Source of the DNA: Sipunculus nudus
Taxonomy: Eukaryota; Annelida; Sipuncula; Golfingiida; Sipunculidae
Direction of reading: 5' to 3'
Assembly (NCBI GenBank): GCA_026874595.1
Contig: CM049310.1
Coordinates: 85,411,056-85,475,055, forward strand
DNA length: 64,000 nucleotides
The notes below the pieces were generated by a model. It was not told the DNA's origin. It ran no database searches and worked only from the letters and a program-made list of their open reading frames with translations. Shown piece by piece: positions 24,201 to 37,868 of the stretch; the stretch's first letter is position 1, and the number at the start of each line of letters is the position of its first letter. The position numbers and the translations under genes are program-made.

Positions 24201-25274
24201 CGTCCCTCAAGGCCATAAAGCAGTAAATGGCCACATGACTGTCACATTAGTGGAAACCCAATACACTTGTGTATAACAGTTACATACACAATATAAGAGT
24301 AACAACGTACACAAATTTTCAAAGCTAACCAACAAAAAAAAGATGCTCGAAGCATGTACAAAATGTTGACTATTTTCATCAGATAAAAATCATCTATTCC
24401 TGGGAAGTGCCACTTTTCCTAATATTAAAAATAAACTTACTTGACTAACAAAGTAACAACATGTTAATAGTCACCAGTCTTATAGAGAAGACTACGCAGG
24501 ACAGGACGAGAAAAATATAGAAGAATTGTTGTCGGAAGAGCGGATGCATTCACCGTAGCCCAACATAAAAGGATTTTCTTTTCCCTGTTTCCGGACCAAA
24601 TTTTAATATTATCTTGCCTTGAACAGCTTCCGCCACTCTACTGTTGTTTTTGCGTCATTTTGTATACACTTGAATAGTCATTGCAACTAAAATAAATTAC
24701 AGTCTGGATATATATATATATATAATGCGAAATAACGCGACGGCAAATGTTACTACTACTACTGGAGATCGTGCTGTCAGGATTTTCAGACATTGTTTAT
24801 GGAACCGTTGAAACCTACAACGAGCGTGACAGGAAACTTAAATGTCAAAATGGTACTCTCGCCAGTGTCCTGCATCAAATTACCATGACGACGTACGCGC
24901 TCAATTGATGCCAATTTGGCGAGATGAGATGTAAACGCAGTTCTTTAACCAAAGTGGCATTTAATGTGCGAATAAATAAAACTAGTCCTTAATACCGGTA
25001 ATAAATTAGTGCTTTATTTGTAACAGGATAATAGGAGTGAATTCTAGAGAGAGATTAGTGAACACAAGACTTTGGGAATTCTTAATGTAAAATATAAAAT
25101 GGCTCTTTCAACAAATAAATCTCGGTAAAAATTATATTCAGTGTATCTTTTGGATGAAATGCAAGTTTACTGAACCAGTTAATTATAAAACAAAAAAAGA
25201 ATCACTCCATATAGAATCACTCTTGTCACACGGCGGTATGGGAATTTTGGGTATATACCCGGCATTGGTATGGG
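21266..25274. repeat. Array unit 1 (diverged, interrupted)
   Basis: The most diverged unit. It is split by the 145-bp-repeat element at about 21876-23257. It also lacks the ~210-bp segment containing the (TTTA)n run and CAAGCGCCGTTTCGGCC, passing from GGACCATACCTTTTGTG straight to the TG-rich part (about 23380). It ends with a short (TA)n at 24710-24725 and belongs to the short (A) subtype. The edge position and divergence suggest it is the oldest unit or has escaped homogenisation. Confidence 0.88.
21876..23257. mobile_element. Insertion built of ~145-bp tandem repeats with short inverted ends
   Basis: Starts AGGGCCCCGCTTGACAAGCG, followed by a CCGTCCTTCCGTCC pyrimidine tract. Near the end is GCGGGGCCCT (23227-23236), the inverse of the first ten bases; the true edge may be up to about 23257. 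Inside are eight copies of a ~145-bp unit marked by CAGGGATGATTGG (starts near 21971, 22116, 22261, 22406, 22551, 22680, 22826, 22972). Each carries GGCTCCAGACC, CCAATATGGCCGCCACAG and TCGCGCGATAACTCAACAAC. The fifth unit lacks about 15 bp. It interrupts array unit 1 between ATAACAATTTTA and TTTGTAAGCAGG. It is probably a non-autonomous DNA element with an internal minisatellite. Confidence 0.75.
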
Positions 25275-27611
25275 GAGTTTTATTTTGTTATATACAGATT
25301 TTCCACTCAATAGCCGTTGTTTTCCACTTTTATACACATATTATTCGGACAAATAAAGTGACATTTATCAAGCTTGGGTAGAAGACCACCGTGAGATGCT
25401 GTGAGATTTACAGAAGTTATACCAGACACAATTCTCTACTGCAGAAGATACAGTAGCTCAGTATAAGAAACAAATATACAATAACGACAAAACAATCCGT
25501 GTTTATGGATACCGCGGATTGGGATTGAATCCCTACTCCCCGAATAAGGCCGTGACAATGTATCCGTAATCCGAAAATGGCCGTGTCCCCTGGCAAATAA
25601 TCAAGCCATCTCGTGTTATCAAAAAGATAATAACCTTCGGAATTGTAGTTGCGTACTTATTCCCAGGCCTCTGTCTCCTATCGGGACCAACAGTTTAATA
25701 CCTTTTATGTCTAACTGCGCTCTGTTTCAGTTCACTCCTGTATTATATTTTTACTCAGTGAACATTGTTCATGCAAAAAAAATAAGGTATGGTTCTCAGG
25801 CACTTTTTTTCATAGATCAGTGCGGGCGAGCGGTATTTTATTTTCCCCTTTTTTGAATGTTTCGATAAATATGTCTTATGATAAGGGAAAAGCATGAAAA
25901 TAACCAATTGTTTTGCTAAGCAGGTAATAGGACTTCATGAATTGTATTATTTATCTTCTTGAAAATAAAAGTCAAAATAAAATTTTTGATGCGGGTTGGG
26001 GGGGGGGGGGTTAAAATTGACGCGGGCGATGCCTGGGAACCATACCTTTTATTTGTTCATTTATTTATTTATTTATTTATTGCCTTAAGACTGCTGGTAC
26101 AGATCAAGCGCCGTTTCGGCCTTCTGACACTCAGCATCAAAGTGCCATTACGTCTTGTTTCGAGGACTGCCCTGTTATACTTGATGAGGATACAAATATT
26201 TTCCTAAAATTGCCAGCAGGCAATGATTGCGTGTCCGGTGTGTGTGGGTGTGTTTGCGTGTGTTTGTATGTTAACTACATAACTCACGCATTCTGGGAAT
26301 TTCGGAGACGGGCTAAGGATTTATCGAGTAGATTTTGATGTGGATCCGGCACATAACTGGATTCAGAAACATCATCAAGGAATCTTAACAAATTTAGAGT
26401 CACTTATGCACGAATGAGCATGGGAATATGGACTGGATACGTGAATAGCACGTCTTGGAGAATCTACTGTTCGTCACACAAAAAAGTCGGAGTTAGCAAC
26501 CGCTGCTTCTTCACTTGTCTATAATAATACACTAATCCCAGTTGAAAGGCTCATCACCACGACAAAAGGGTTCATTACCATGACAATGCATGCAGCTCAC
26601 GGCACAATTAAGTAACTAATCTCTCCAGTGGATCACATTCTGTCAAGCCCATGATGCCGCGTCCAGCCTCCGGAAACATGACAGATATAAAGGATACACA
26701 ATCAACGGACGCCGTCAGCACGTCTCCGCTGATCTGTTCATCTTTCCTTCTTTAACTATTTGTCCAACGTTTATGTAGCATATTGATTTGCAAACAATAC
26801 GTCTCGAACCCAATTCCTCGTATTTAATCAAATCATTCCTAGTACTTGGTCGTTTGATTGATAACTGATTCTTATGGCCATAATGATGATCCGTAAATAT
26901 TTATAAGTATTTTGGGTCATGCCTAGCGTCCACGAATGACATCCCCCATTCCCTGATGACTTGTCGTCCTAAAAGATAACTTGCCTATAATCCCCGGGGC
27001 GAGGCCATCGCCACAAACTGCATTGTTATGAGCATGGCTACACGTCCCTCAAGGCCATAAAGCAGTAAATGGCCACCTGACTGTCACATTAGTGGAAACC
27101 CAATACACTTGTGTATAACAATTACATAGACGATATAAGAGTAACAACGTACATAAATTTTCAAAGCTAGCCAAAAAAAAGATGTTCGAAGCATGCACAA
27201 AATGTTGACTCTTTTAATCAGATAAAAATCATCTATTCCTGGGAAGTGACACATTTCCTAATATTAAAAAGTAAACTAACTTGACTAACAAAGTAACAAC
27301 ATGTTAATAGTCACCAGTCTTATAGAGAAGGCTACGCAGAACAGGACGAGAAAAATATAGAAAGAATTGTTGTCGATAGAGCGTATGCATTCACCGTAGC
27401 CAAACGTATAAGTATTTTCTTTTCCCTCTTTCCGGACCAAATTTTAATGTTATCTTGCCTTGCCCAGGTTCCGCCACTCTACTGTAGTTTTTGCGTAATT
27501 TTGTATACACTTGAACAATCATTGCAACTAAAATAAATAAACGTGGGTGTAAACATAGTCTCCAAGGCGGAGGTAACAAATCTGGCAATAACAAACATAC
27601 TTTCAATTTTA

Positions 27612-27653
<42 letters not shown>

Positions 27654-28681
27654 ATATATATACCTAAACCTGACTTAAGAATAGATAAAATAGGGTAATG
27701 AGTACATTGTCCATACATCATAGGAATAATTACACATACTAAAATCACCATGCATGTCCGGGCTTGTCAATTATGAGTACATTGTCCATACAACATGGGA
27801 ACCATTATACATACTAAAATCACCATGACCAGGCTTGTCATGAAATTGACAAGGATTCCACTGAAGACATAATACAGGGTACACCTGTGTCAGTCCCTTG
27901 GGACCTCGGAGAAGATTTTTATTATCAATATTTAGAGTGTACGAGGAAATGGAATATTTTTTGTGACATATGTTGACATAAAACCTGCCGTAACGACACA
28001 CCAGGAAATTTTGTAATGTCCTGTGTACGAAAATTCACTTGGTAACTTCTTATAAATAACACGCGGCTGACAGATGAAACATTAGCCGGTAATTAGTTAT
28101 GATTACAATGTCGGTCGGACAATTCTCGTCGTTACGTAATGCGAAATAACGCGACGTCAAATTCTACTACTGGAGATCGTGCTGTCAGGATTTTCAGACA
28201 TTGTTTATGGAACCGTTGAAACCTACAACGAGCGTGACAGGAAACTTAAATGTCAAAATGGTACTCTCGCCAGTGTCCTGTATCAAATTACCATGACGAC
28301 GTACGCGCTCAATTGATGCCAATTTGGCGAGATGAGATGTAAACGCAGTTCTTTAACCAAAGTGGCATTTAATGTGCGATTAAATAAAACTAGTCCTTAA
28401 TACCGGTAACAAATTAGTGTTTTATTTGTAACAGGATAATAGGAGTGAATTCTAGAGAGAGATTAGCGAACACAAGACCTTGGGAATTCTTAAGGTAAAA
28501 CATAAAATGGCTCTTTCAACAAATAAATCTCGGTGAAAATTATATTCAGTGCATCTTTCTGATGAAATGCAAGATTACTAAACCAGTTAATTGTAAAACA
28601 AAACAGAATCACTCCATATAGAATCACTCTTGTCACACGCCGGTATGGGTATTTTGGGTATATACCCGGTATTGGTATGGG
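25275..28681. repeat. Array unit 2 (long, B subtype)
   Basis: Contains the extra ~600-bp segment (about 27541-28138) found only here and in unit 5. It begins GTGGGTGTAAACATAGTC, has a (TA)n run at 27616-27650, and ends CGTCGTTACGTAATGCG. Within it a ~80-bp piece with GAGTACATTGTCCATACA is duplicated (27696 onward and 27773 onward), unlike unit 5. Confidence 0.9.
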
Positions 28682-30953
28682 GAGTTTTATTTTGTTATAT
28701 ACAGTTTTTCCACTCAAAAGCCGTTGTTTCCACTTTTATACACATATTTTGGGGACAAATAAAGTGACATTCATCAAGCTTGAGTAGAAGACCATCGTAA
28801 GCTGTGAGATTTACAGAAGTTATACCAGACATAATTCTCTACTGCAGAAGATACAGTAGCTCAGTATAAGAAACAAATATACAATAACGACAAAACAATC
28901 CGTGTTTATGGATACCGCGGATTGGGATTGAATCCCTACTCCCCGAATTCGGCCGTGACAATGTATCCGTAATCCGAAAATGACCGTGTCCCCTGGCAAA
29001 TAATCAAGCCATCTCGTGTTATCAAAAAGATAATAACCTTCGGAATTGTAGTTGCGTTCTTATTCCCAGGACTCTGTCTCCTATCGGGACCAACAGTGTA
29101 ATACCTTTTATGTCTAACTGCGCTCTGTTTCAGTACACTCCTGTATCATATTTTCACTCAGTGCACATTGCTTCGGCAAAAATAAATAAGGTATGGTTCT
29201 TAGGCACTTTTTTTCATAAATCAGTGCGGGCGGGCGGTATTTTATTTTTCACCTTTTTTTATATTTCGATGAATATGTCATATGATCAGGGAAAAGCATG
29301 AAAATAACACATTTTTTTGCTAAGCAGGCGAAAGCACTACATGAATTGTATTATTTATATTCTGGAAATTAAAAATCAAAACAAAAATTTTTGATGCTGG
29401 TGGGGTGGGGGGGTAAAATTGACGCGGATGGTGCCTGGGAACCATAACTTTTATTTGTTTATTTATTTATTAATTTATTTTTTGCGTTAAGACTGCTGGT
29501 ACAGATCAAGCGCCGTTTCGGCCTTCTTACACTCAGCGTCAGAGTGCCTTTATGTCTTGTTTCGAGGACTGCCCTGTTATACTTGATGAGGATACAAATA
29601 TTTTCCTAAAACCGCCAGCAGGCAATTATTGCGTGTCCGGTGTGTGTGGGTGTGTTTGCGTGTGTTTGTCTATTAACAACATAACTCACGCAATCTGGGA
29701 ATTTCCGGGACGGGCTAAGGATTTATCGAGTAGATTTTGGTGTGGATCCGGCACATAACTGGATTCAGGAACATCATCAAGAAATCCTAACAAATGTAGA
29801 GTCACTTATGCACGAATGAGCCTGGGAATATGGGCTGGATACGTGAATAGCACGTCTTGGAAAATCTACTGTTCGTCACACAGAAAATTCGGAGTTAGCA
29901 ACCGTTGCTTCTTGCTTGTCTATAATAATACACTTATCCCTGTTGAAAGGTTCATCACCACGACAAAAGGGTTCATTACCATGACAATGCATGCAGCTCA
30001 CGGCACAATTAAGTAACTAATCTCTCCAGTGGACCACATTCTGTCAGAGCCCCTGATGCCGCGTCCAGCCTCCGGAAACATGACAGATATAAAGGGTACA
30101 CAATCAACGGACGCCGTCAGCACGTCTCCGCTGATCTGTTCATCTTTCTTTCTTAAACTATTTGTCCAACGTTTATGTAGCATATTGATATGCAAACAAT
30201 ACGTCTCGAACCCAATTCCTCGTATTTAAGGAAATCTTTCCTAGTACTTGGTCGTTTGATTGACAACTGATTCTTATGGCCATAACGATGATCCGTAAAT
30301 ATTTATAAGTATTCTGGGTCATGCCTAGCGTCCACGAATGGCAACCCCCATACCCTGATGACTTACCGGGCTAAAAGATAACCTGCCTATAATCCCCGGG
30401 GCGAGGCCATCGCCACAAACTGCATTGTTATGAGCATGGCTACACGTCCCTCAAGGCCATAAAGCAGTAAATGGCCACATGACTGTCACATTAGTGGAAA
30501 CCCAATACACTTGTGTATAACAGTTACATAGACAATATAAGAGTAACAACGTACACAAATTTTCAAAGCTAACCAACAAAAAAAAGATGCTCGAAGCATG
30601 TACAAAATGTTGACTATTTTCATCAGATAAAAATCATCTATTCCTGGGAAGTGCCACTTTTCCTAATATTAAAAATAAACTTACTTGACTAACAAAGTAA
30701 CAACATGTTAATAGTCACCAGCCTTATAGAGAAGACTACGCAGGACAGGACGAGAAAAATATAGAAGAATTGTTGTCGGAAGAGCGGATGTATTCACCGT
30801 AGCCCAACATAAAAGGATTTTCTTTTCCCTGTTTCCGGACCAAATTTTAATGTTATCTTGCCTTGCCCAGCTTCCGCCACTCTACTGTTGTTTTTGTGTC
30901 AATTTGTATACACTTGAATAGTCATTGCAACTAAAATAAATTACAGTCTGGAA

Positions 30954-31018
<65 letters not shown>

Positions 31019-31559
31019 GCGAAATAACGCGACGGCAAATTCTACTACTGGAGATCGTGCTGTCAGGATTTTGAGACATTGTTTATGGAACCGTTTAAAC
31101 CTACAACGAGGGTGACAGGAAACTTAAATGTCAAAATGGTACTCTCGCCAGTGTCCTGTATCAAATTACCATGACGACGTACGCGCTCAATTGATGCCAA
31201 TTTGGCGAGATGAGACGTAACCGCAGTTCTTTAACCAAAGTGGCATTTAATGTGCGATTAAATAAAACTAGTCCTTAATACCGGTAACAAATTAGTGCTT
31301 TATTTGTAACAGGATAATAGGAATGAATTCTAGAGAGAGATTAGTGAACACAAGACCTTGGGAATTCTTAAGGTAAAACATAAAATGGCTCTTTCAACAA
31401 ATAAATCTCGGTGAAAATTATATTCAGTGCATCTTTTTGATGAAATGCAAGTTTACTAAACCAGTTAATTGTAAAACAAAACAGAATCACTCCATATAGA
31501 ATCACTCTTCTCACTCGCCGGTATGGGTATTTTGGGTATATACCCGGTATTGGTATGGA
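28682..31559. repeat. Array unit 3 (short, A subtype)
   Basis: A 2878-bp unit in which the 600-bp B segment is replaced by an expanded (TA)n tract (30954-31016) flanked by ACAGTCTGGAAATA and AATGCGAAATAACGCG. It is closest to unit 4 by eye. Confidence 0.9.
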
Positions 31560-33834
31560 GAGTTTTATTTTGTTATATACAGTTTTTCCACTCAATAGCC
31601 GTTGTTTTCCACTTTTATACACATATTTTGGGGACAAATAAAGTGACATTCATCAAGCTTGAGTAGAAGACCACCGAAAGCTGTGAGATTTACAGAAGTT
31701 ATACCAGACATAATTCTACTGCAGAAGATACAGTAGCTTAGTATAAGAAACAAATATACAATAACGACAAAACAATCCGTGTTTATGGATACCGCGGATT
31801 GGGATTGAATCCCTACTCCCCGAATTCGGCCGTGACAATGTATCCGTAATCCGAAAATGACCATGTCCCCTGGCAAATAATCAAGCCATCTCGTGTTATC
31901 AAAAAGATAATAACCTTCGGAATTGTAGTTGCGTACTTATTCCCAGGCCTCTGTCTCCTATCGGGACCAACAGTGTAATACCTTTTATGTGAAACTGCGC
32001 TCTGTTTCAGTTCACTCCTGTATCATATTTTCACTCAGTGCACATTGCTTCGGCAAAAATAAATAAGGTATGGTTCTTAGGCACTTTTTTCATAAATCAG
32101 GGCGGGCGGGCGGTATTTTATTTTTCCCCTTTTTTATATTTCGATGAATATGTCATATGATCAGGGAAAAGCATGAAAATAACATTTTTTTTGCTAAGCA
32201 GGCGAAAGCACTACATGAATTGTATTATTTATCTTCTGGAAAATAAAAATAAAAAAAAAAAATTTTGATGCGGGTGGGGGGGGGGGGGGGTTGGTGGTAA
32301 AATTGACGCGGATGGTGCCTGGGAACCATACCTTTTATTTGTTTATTTATTTATTAATTTATTTTTTGCCTTAAGACTGCTAGTACAGATCAAGCGCCGT
32401 TTCGGCCTTCTTACACTCGTTAGAGTGCCTTTATGTCTTGTTTCGAGGACTGCCCTGTTATACTTGATGAGGATACAAATATTTTCCTAAAATTGCCAGC
32501 AGGCAATGATTGCGTGTCCGTCCGGTTTGTGTGGGTGTGTTTGCGTGTGTTTGTATGTTAACAACATTACTCACGCAATCTGGGAATTTCGGAGAAGGGC
32601 TAAGGATTTATCGAGTAGATTTTGGTGTGGATCCGGAACATAACTGGATTCAGGAACATCATCAAGGAATCTTAACAAATGTAGAGTCACTTATGCACGA
32701 ATGAGCCTGGGAATATGGACTGCATACGTGAATAGCACGTCTTGGAAAATCTACTGTTCGTCACACGAAAAAGTCGGAGTTAGCAACCGTTGCTTCTTGC
32801 TTGTCTATAATGATACACTTATCCCTGTTGAAAGGTTCATCACCACGACAAAAGGGTTCATTACCATGACAATGCATGCAGCTCACGGCACAATTAAGTA
32901 ACTAATCTCTCAAGTGGACCACATTCTGTCAGAGCCCCTGATGCCGCGTCCAGCCTCAGGAAACATGACAGATATAAAGGATACACAATCAACGGACGCC
33001 GTCAGCACGTCTCCGCTGATCTGTTCATCTTTCTTTCTTAAACTTTTTGTCCAACGTTTGTGTTGCATACTGATATGCAAACAATACGTCTTGTACCCAA
33101 TCCCTCGTATTTAATGAAATCATTCCTAGTACTTGGTCGTTTGATTGACAACTGATTCTTATGGCCATAACGATGATCCGTAAATATTTATAAGTATTCT
33201 GGGTCATGACTAGCGTCCACGAATGAAAACCCCCATACCCTGATGACTTACCGGGCTAAAAGATAACCTGCCTATAATCCCCGGGGCGAGGCCATCGCCA
33301 CAAACTGCATTGTTATGAGCATGGCTACACGTCCCTCAAGGCCATAAAGCAGTAAATGGCCACATCACTGTCACATTAGTGGAAACCCAATACACTTGTG
33401 TATAACAGTTACATAAACAATATAAGAGTAACAACGTACTCAAATTTTCAAAGCTAACCAACAAAAAAAAGATGCTCGAAGCATGTACAAAATGTTGACT
33501 ATTTTCATCAGATAAAAATCAACTATTCCTGGGAAGTGCCACTTTTCCTAATATTAAAAATAAACTTACTTGACTAACAAAGTAACAACATGTTAATAGT
33601 CACCAGTCTTATAGAGAAGACTACGCAGGACAGGACGAGAAAAATATAGAAAGAATTGTTGTCGGAAGAGCGCATGCATTCACCGGAGCCAAACATAAAA
33701 GTATTTTCTTTTCCCTGTTTCCGGACCAAATTTTAATGTTATCTTGCCTTGCCCAGGTTCCGCCACTCTAGTAATGTAGTTTTTGCGTAATTTTGTATAC
33801 ACTTGAACAATCATTGCAACTAAAATAAATAACA

Positions 33835-33869
<35 letters not shown>

Positions 33870-34423
33870 GCGAAATAACGCGACGGCAAATGTTACCACT
33901 ACCACCGGAGATCGTGCTGTCATGACGCAGGATTTTCAGACATTGTAAATGGAACCGTTGAAACCTACAACGAGCCTGACAGGAAACTTAAATGTCAAAA
34001 TGGTATTCTCGCCAGTGTCCTGCATCAAATTACCATGCCGACGTCAGCGCTCAATTGATGCCAATTTGGCGAGATGAAATGTAAACGCAGTTCTTTAACC
34101 AAAGTGGCATTTAATGTGCGATTAAATAAATCTAGTCCTTAATACCGGAAATAAATTAGTGCTTTATTTGTAACAGGATAATAGGAGTGAATTCTAGAGA
34201 GAGATAATTGAACACAAGACCTTGGGAATTCTTAAGGTAAAACATAAAATGGCTCTTTCAACAAATAAATCTCGGTAAAAATTATATTCAGTGCATCGTT
34301 TGGATGAAATGCAAGTTTACTGAACCAGTTAATTGTAAAACAAAAAAAAATCACTCCATATAGGATAACTCTTGTCACACGCCGGTATGGGAATTTCGGG
34401 TATATACCAGGTATTGGTATGGA
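31560..34423. repeat. Array unit 4 (short, A subtype)
   Basis: A 2864-bp unit with (TA)n at 33838-33867. The G-run near 32275-32290 is longer than in neighbouring units. It carries the same recurrent short frames as unit 3, for example at 32914-33114, with no recognised domain. Confidence 0.9.
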
Positions 34424-36866
34424 GAGTTTTATTTTGTTATATACAGTTTTTCCACTCAATAGCCGTTGTTTTCCACTTTTATACACATATTTTGGGGACA
34501 AATAAAGTGACATTTATCAAGCTTGAGTAGAGGACCACCGAAAGCTGTGAGATTTACAGAAGTTATACCAGACATAATTCTCTACTGCAGAAGATACAGT
34601 AGCTCAGTATAAAAAACAAATATACAATAACGACAAAACAATCCGTGTTTATGGATACCGCGGATTGGGATTGAATCCCTACTCCCCGAATTCGGCCGTG
34701 ACAATGTATCCGTAATCCGAAAATGACCGTGTCCCCTGGCAAATAGTCAAGCCATCTCGTGTTATCAAAAAGATAATAACCTTCGGAATTGTAGTTGCGT
34801 ACTTATTCCCAGGGCTCTGTCTCCTATCGGGACCAACATTGTAATACCTTTTATGTCTAACTGCGCTCTGTTTCAGTTCACTCCTGTATCATATTTTTAC
34901 TCAATGAACATTGCTTCGGCAAAAAAAATAAGGTATGGTTCTCAGGCACTTTTTTAATAAATCAGTGCAAGCGGGCGGTATTTTATTTTTCCTCTTTTTT
35001 GAATGTTTTGATAAAAATGTATATGATCAGGGAAAAGCATGAAAATAACAATTTAACAATTTTTTTTGCTAAGGAGGTGAAAGCACTACATGAATTGTAT
35101 TATTTATCTTCTTGAAAATAAAAGTCAAAATTGAAATTTTTTATGCGGGTGGGGGGGGGGGGTTAAAATTGACGCAGGCGATGCCTGGGAACCATACCTT
35201 TTATTTGTTTATTTATTTATTTATTGCCATAAGACTGCTGGTACAGATCAAGCGCCGTTTCGGCCTTCTTACACTCAGCATCAGAGTGGCTTTTACGTCT
35301 TGTTTCGAGGACTGTCCTGTTATACTTAATGAGGATACAAATATTTTCCTAAAATTGCCAGCAGGCAATGATTGCGTGTCCGGTGTGTTTGGGTGTGTTT
35401 GGGTGTGTTTGCGTGTGTTTGTCTGTTAACAACATAACTCACGCAATCTGGGAATTTGGGGGACGGCTAAGGATTTATCAAATAGATTTTGGTGTGGATC
35501 CGGCACATAACTGGATCAGGAACATCATCAAGGAATTTTAACAAATGTAGAGTCACTTATGCACGAATGATCCTGGGAATATGGGCTGGATACGTGAATA
35601 GCACGTCTTGGAGAATCTACTGTTCGTCACACAAAAAGACGGAGTTAACAACCGCTGCTTCTTCACTTGTCTATAATAATACACTAATCCCTGTTGAAAG
35701 GTTCATCACCACGACAAAAGGGTTCATTACCATGACAATGTATGCAGCTCACGGCACAATTAAGTAACTAATCTCTCCAGTGGACCACATTCTGTCAAGC
35801 CCATGATGCCGCGTCCAGCCTCCGGAAACATGACAGATATAAAGTATACACAATCAACGGACACCGTCAGCACGTCTCCGCTGATCTGTTCATCTTTCTT
35901 TCTTAAACTATTTGTCCAACTTTTATGTAGCATATTGATATGCAAACAATACGTCTCGAACCCAATTCCTCGTATTTAATCAAATCATTCCTAGTACTTG
36001 GTCGTTTGATTGACAACTGATTCTTATGGTCATAACGATGATCCGTAAATATTTATACGTATTCTGGGTCATGCCTAGCGTCCACGAATGAAAACCCCCA
36101 TTCCCTGATGACTTGTCGTGCTAAAAGATAACTTGCCTATAATCCCCGGGGCGAGGCCATCGCCACAAACTGCATTGTTATGAGCATGGCTACACGTCCC
36201 TCAAGGCCATAAAGCAGTAAATGGCCACCTGACTGTCACATTAGTGGAAACCCGTTACACTTGTGTAAAACAGTTACATAGACAATATAAGAGTAACAAC
36301 GTACATAAATTTTCAAAGTTAGCCAAAAAAAAAGATGTTCGAAGCATGCACAAAATGTTGACTCTTTTAATCAGATAAAAAATTATCTATTCCTGGGAAG
36401 TGACACATTTTCTAATATTAAAAAGTAAACTAACTTGACTAACAAAGTAACAACATGTTAATAGTCACCAGTCTTATAGAGAAGGCTACGCAGAACAGGA
36501 CGAGAAAAATATAGAAAGAATTGTTGTCGATAGAGCGCATGCATTCACCGGAGCCAAACGTATAAGTATTTTCTTTTCCCTTTTTCCGGACCAAATTTTA
36601 ATGTTATCTTGCCTTGCCCAGGTTCCGCCACTCTACTGTAGTTTTTGCGTAATTTTGTATACACTTGAACAATCATTGCAACTAAAATAAATAAACGTGG
36701 GTGTAAACATAGCCTCCAAGGCGGAGGTAACATATCTGGCAATAACAAACATACTTTCAATTTTAGTTTTATATATATATATATATATATATAGCAAATA
36801 GGATATAGCAGCTCTACTTTATGTATCGAGCACTTTGATCCTGGAATGGCAATCAAACCCTTTCTG

Positions 36867-36925
<59 letters not shown>

Positions 36926-37868
36926 ATATATATACCTAAACCTGACTTAAGAATAGATAAAATAGGGTAATGAGTACATTGTCCATACAACATAGGAACA
37001 ATTACACATACTAAAATCACCATGCATATCCGGGCTTGTCATGAAATTGAGAAGGATTCCATTGACGACATAATACAGGGCACACCTGTGTCATTCCCTG
37101 GGGACCTCGGAGAAGATTTTTAATATCAATATTTAGAGTGTACGAGGAAATGGAATATTTTTTGTGACATATGTTGACATAAAACCTGCCGTAACCACAC
37201 ACCAGGAAATGTTGTAATGTCCTGTGTACAAAAATTCACTTGGTAACTTCTTATAAATAACACGCGGCTGACAGATGCAACATTAGGTGGTAATTAGTTA
37301 TGATTACAATGTCGGTCGGGCAATTCTCGTCGTTACGTAATGCGAAATAACGCGCCTGCAAATTCTACTACTGGAGATCGTGCTGTCATGACGCAGGATT
37401 TTCAGACATTGTTTATGGAACTGTTGAAACCTACAACGAGCGTGACAGGAAACTTAAATGTCAAAATGGTAATCTCGCCAGTGTCCTGCATCAAATTACC
37501 ATGAGGACGTAAGCGCTCAATTGACTCCGATGCCAATTTTGCGAGATTAAATGTAAACGCAGTTCTTTAACCAAAATGGCATTTAATGTGCGATTAAATA
37601 AAACACGTCCTTAATACCGGTAATAAATAAGTGCTTTATTTGTAACAGTATAAGAGGAGTAAATTCGAAAGAGAGATTAGCGAACACAAGACCTTGGGAA
37701 TTCTTAGGGTAAAACATAAAATGGCTCTTTCAACAAATAAATCTCGGTAAAAATTATATTCAGTGCATCTTTTTGATGAAATGCAAGTTTACTGAACCAG
37801 TTAATTGTTATACAAAAAAAGAATCACTCTATATAGGATCACTTTTGTCACACACCGGTATGGGTATA
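34424..37868. repeat. Array unit 5 (long, B subtype)
   Basis: Carries the B segment (about 36696-37339), but with two (TA)n tracts (about 36769-36793 and 36869-36921) separated by an extra ~75-bp unique piece. It ends at CACACCGGTATGGGTATATG, after which sequence is unrelated to the array, so the array stops almost exactly at a unit boundary. Confidence 0.9.

Larger units (their letters stand above)
21266..37868. repeat. Long-unit head-to-tail tandem array, five units
   Basis: Five direct copies of a long unit. Each starts at GAGTTTTATTTTG (21266, 25275, 28682, 31560, 34424) and runs to GCCGGTATGGGTATTTTGGG, next to a GGGTATATACCC palindrome at intact junctions. Unit lengths are about 4009 (including a 1.4-kb insertion), 3407, 2878, 2864 and 3445 bp. 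Shared landmarks include GCGGATTGGGATTGAATCCC, CAAGCGCCGTTTCGGCC, GATCCGGCACATAACTGGAT, GTCATGCCTAGCGTCCAC and GGCGAGGCCATCGCCACAAA. Inner units differ by only a few per cent by eye. The array begins and ends within about 35 bp of the same point in the unit. No known protein domain is encoded; frames of 60-105 codons recur but shift between units. Confidence 0.93.

Noticed and set aside
25500-25560. Pol III B box in the array units (GGGATTGAATCCC)
   Set aside because: It differs from the B-box consensus at two important positions and has no convincing A box upstream; kept only as a landmark.
29816-33114. Recurrent 66-codon frames in array units 3 and 4
   Set aside because: They recur because the DNA is repeated. 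In units 1, 2 and 5 the same place has frameshifts, and no family is recognised.
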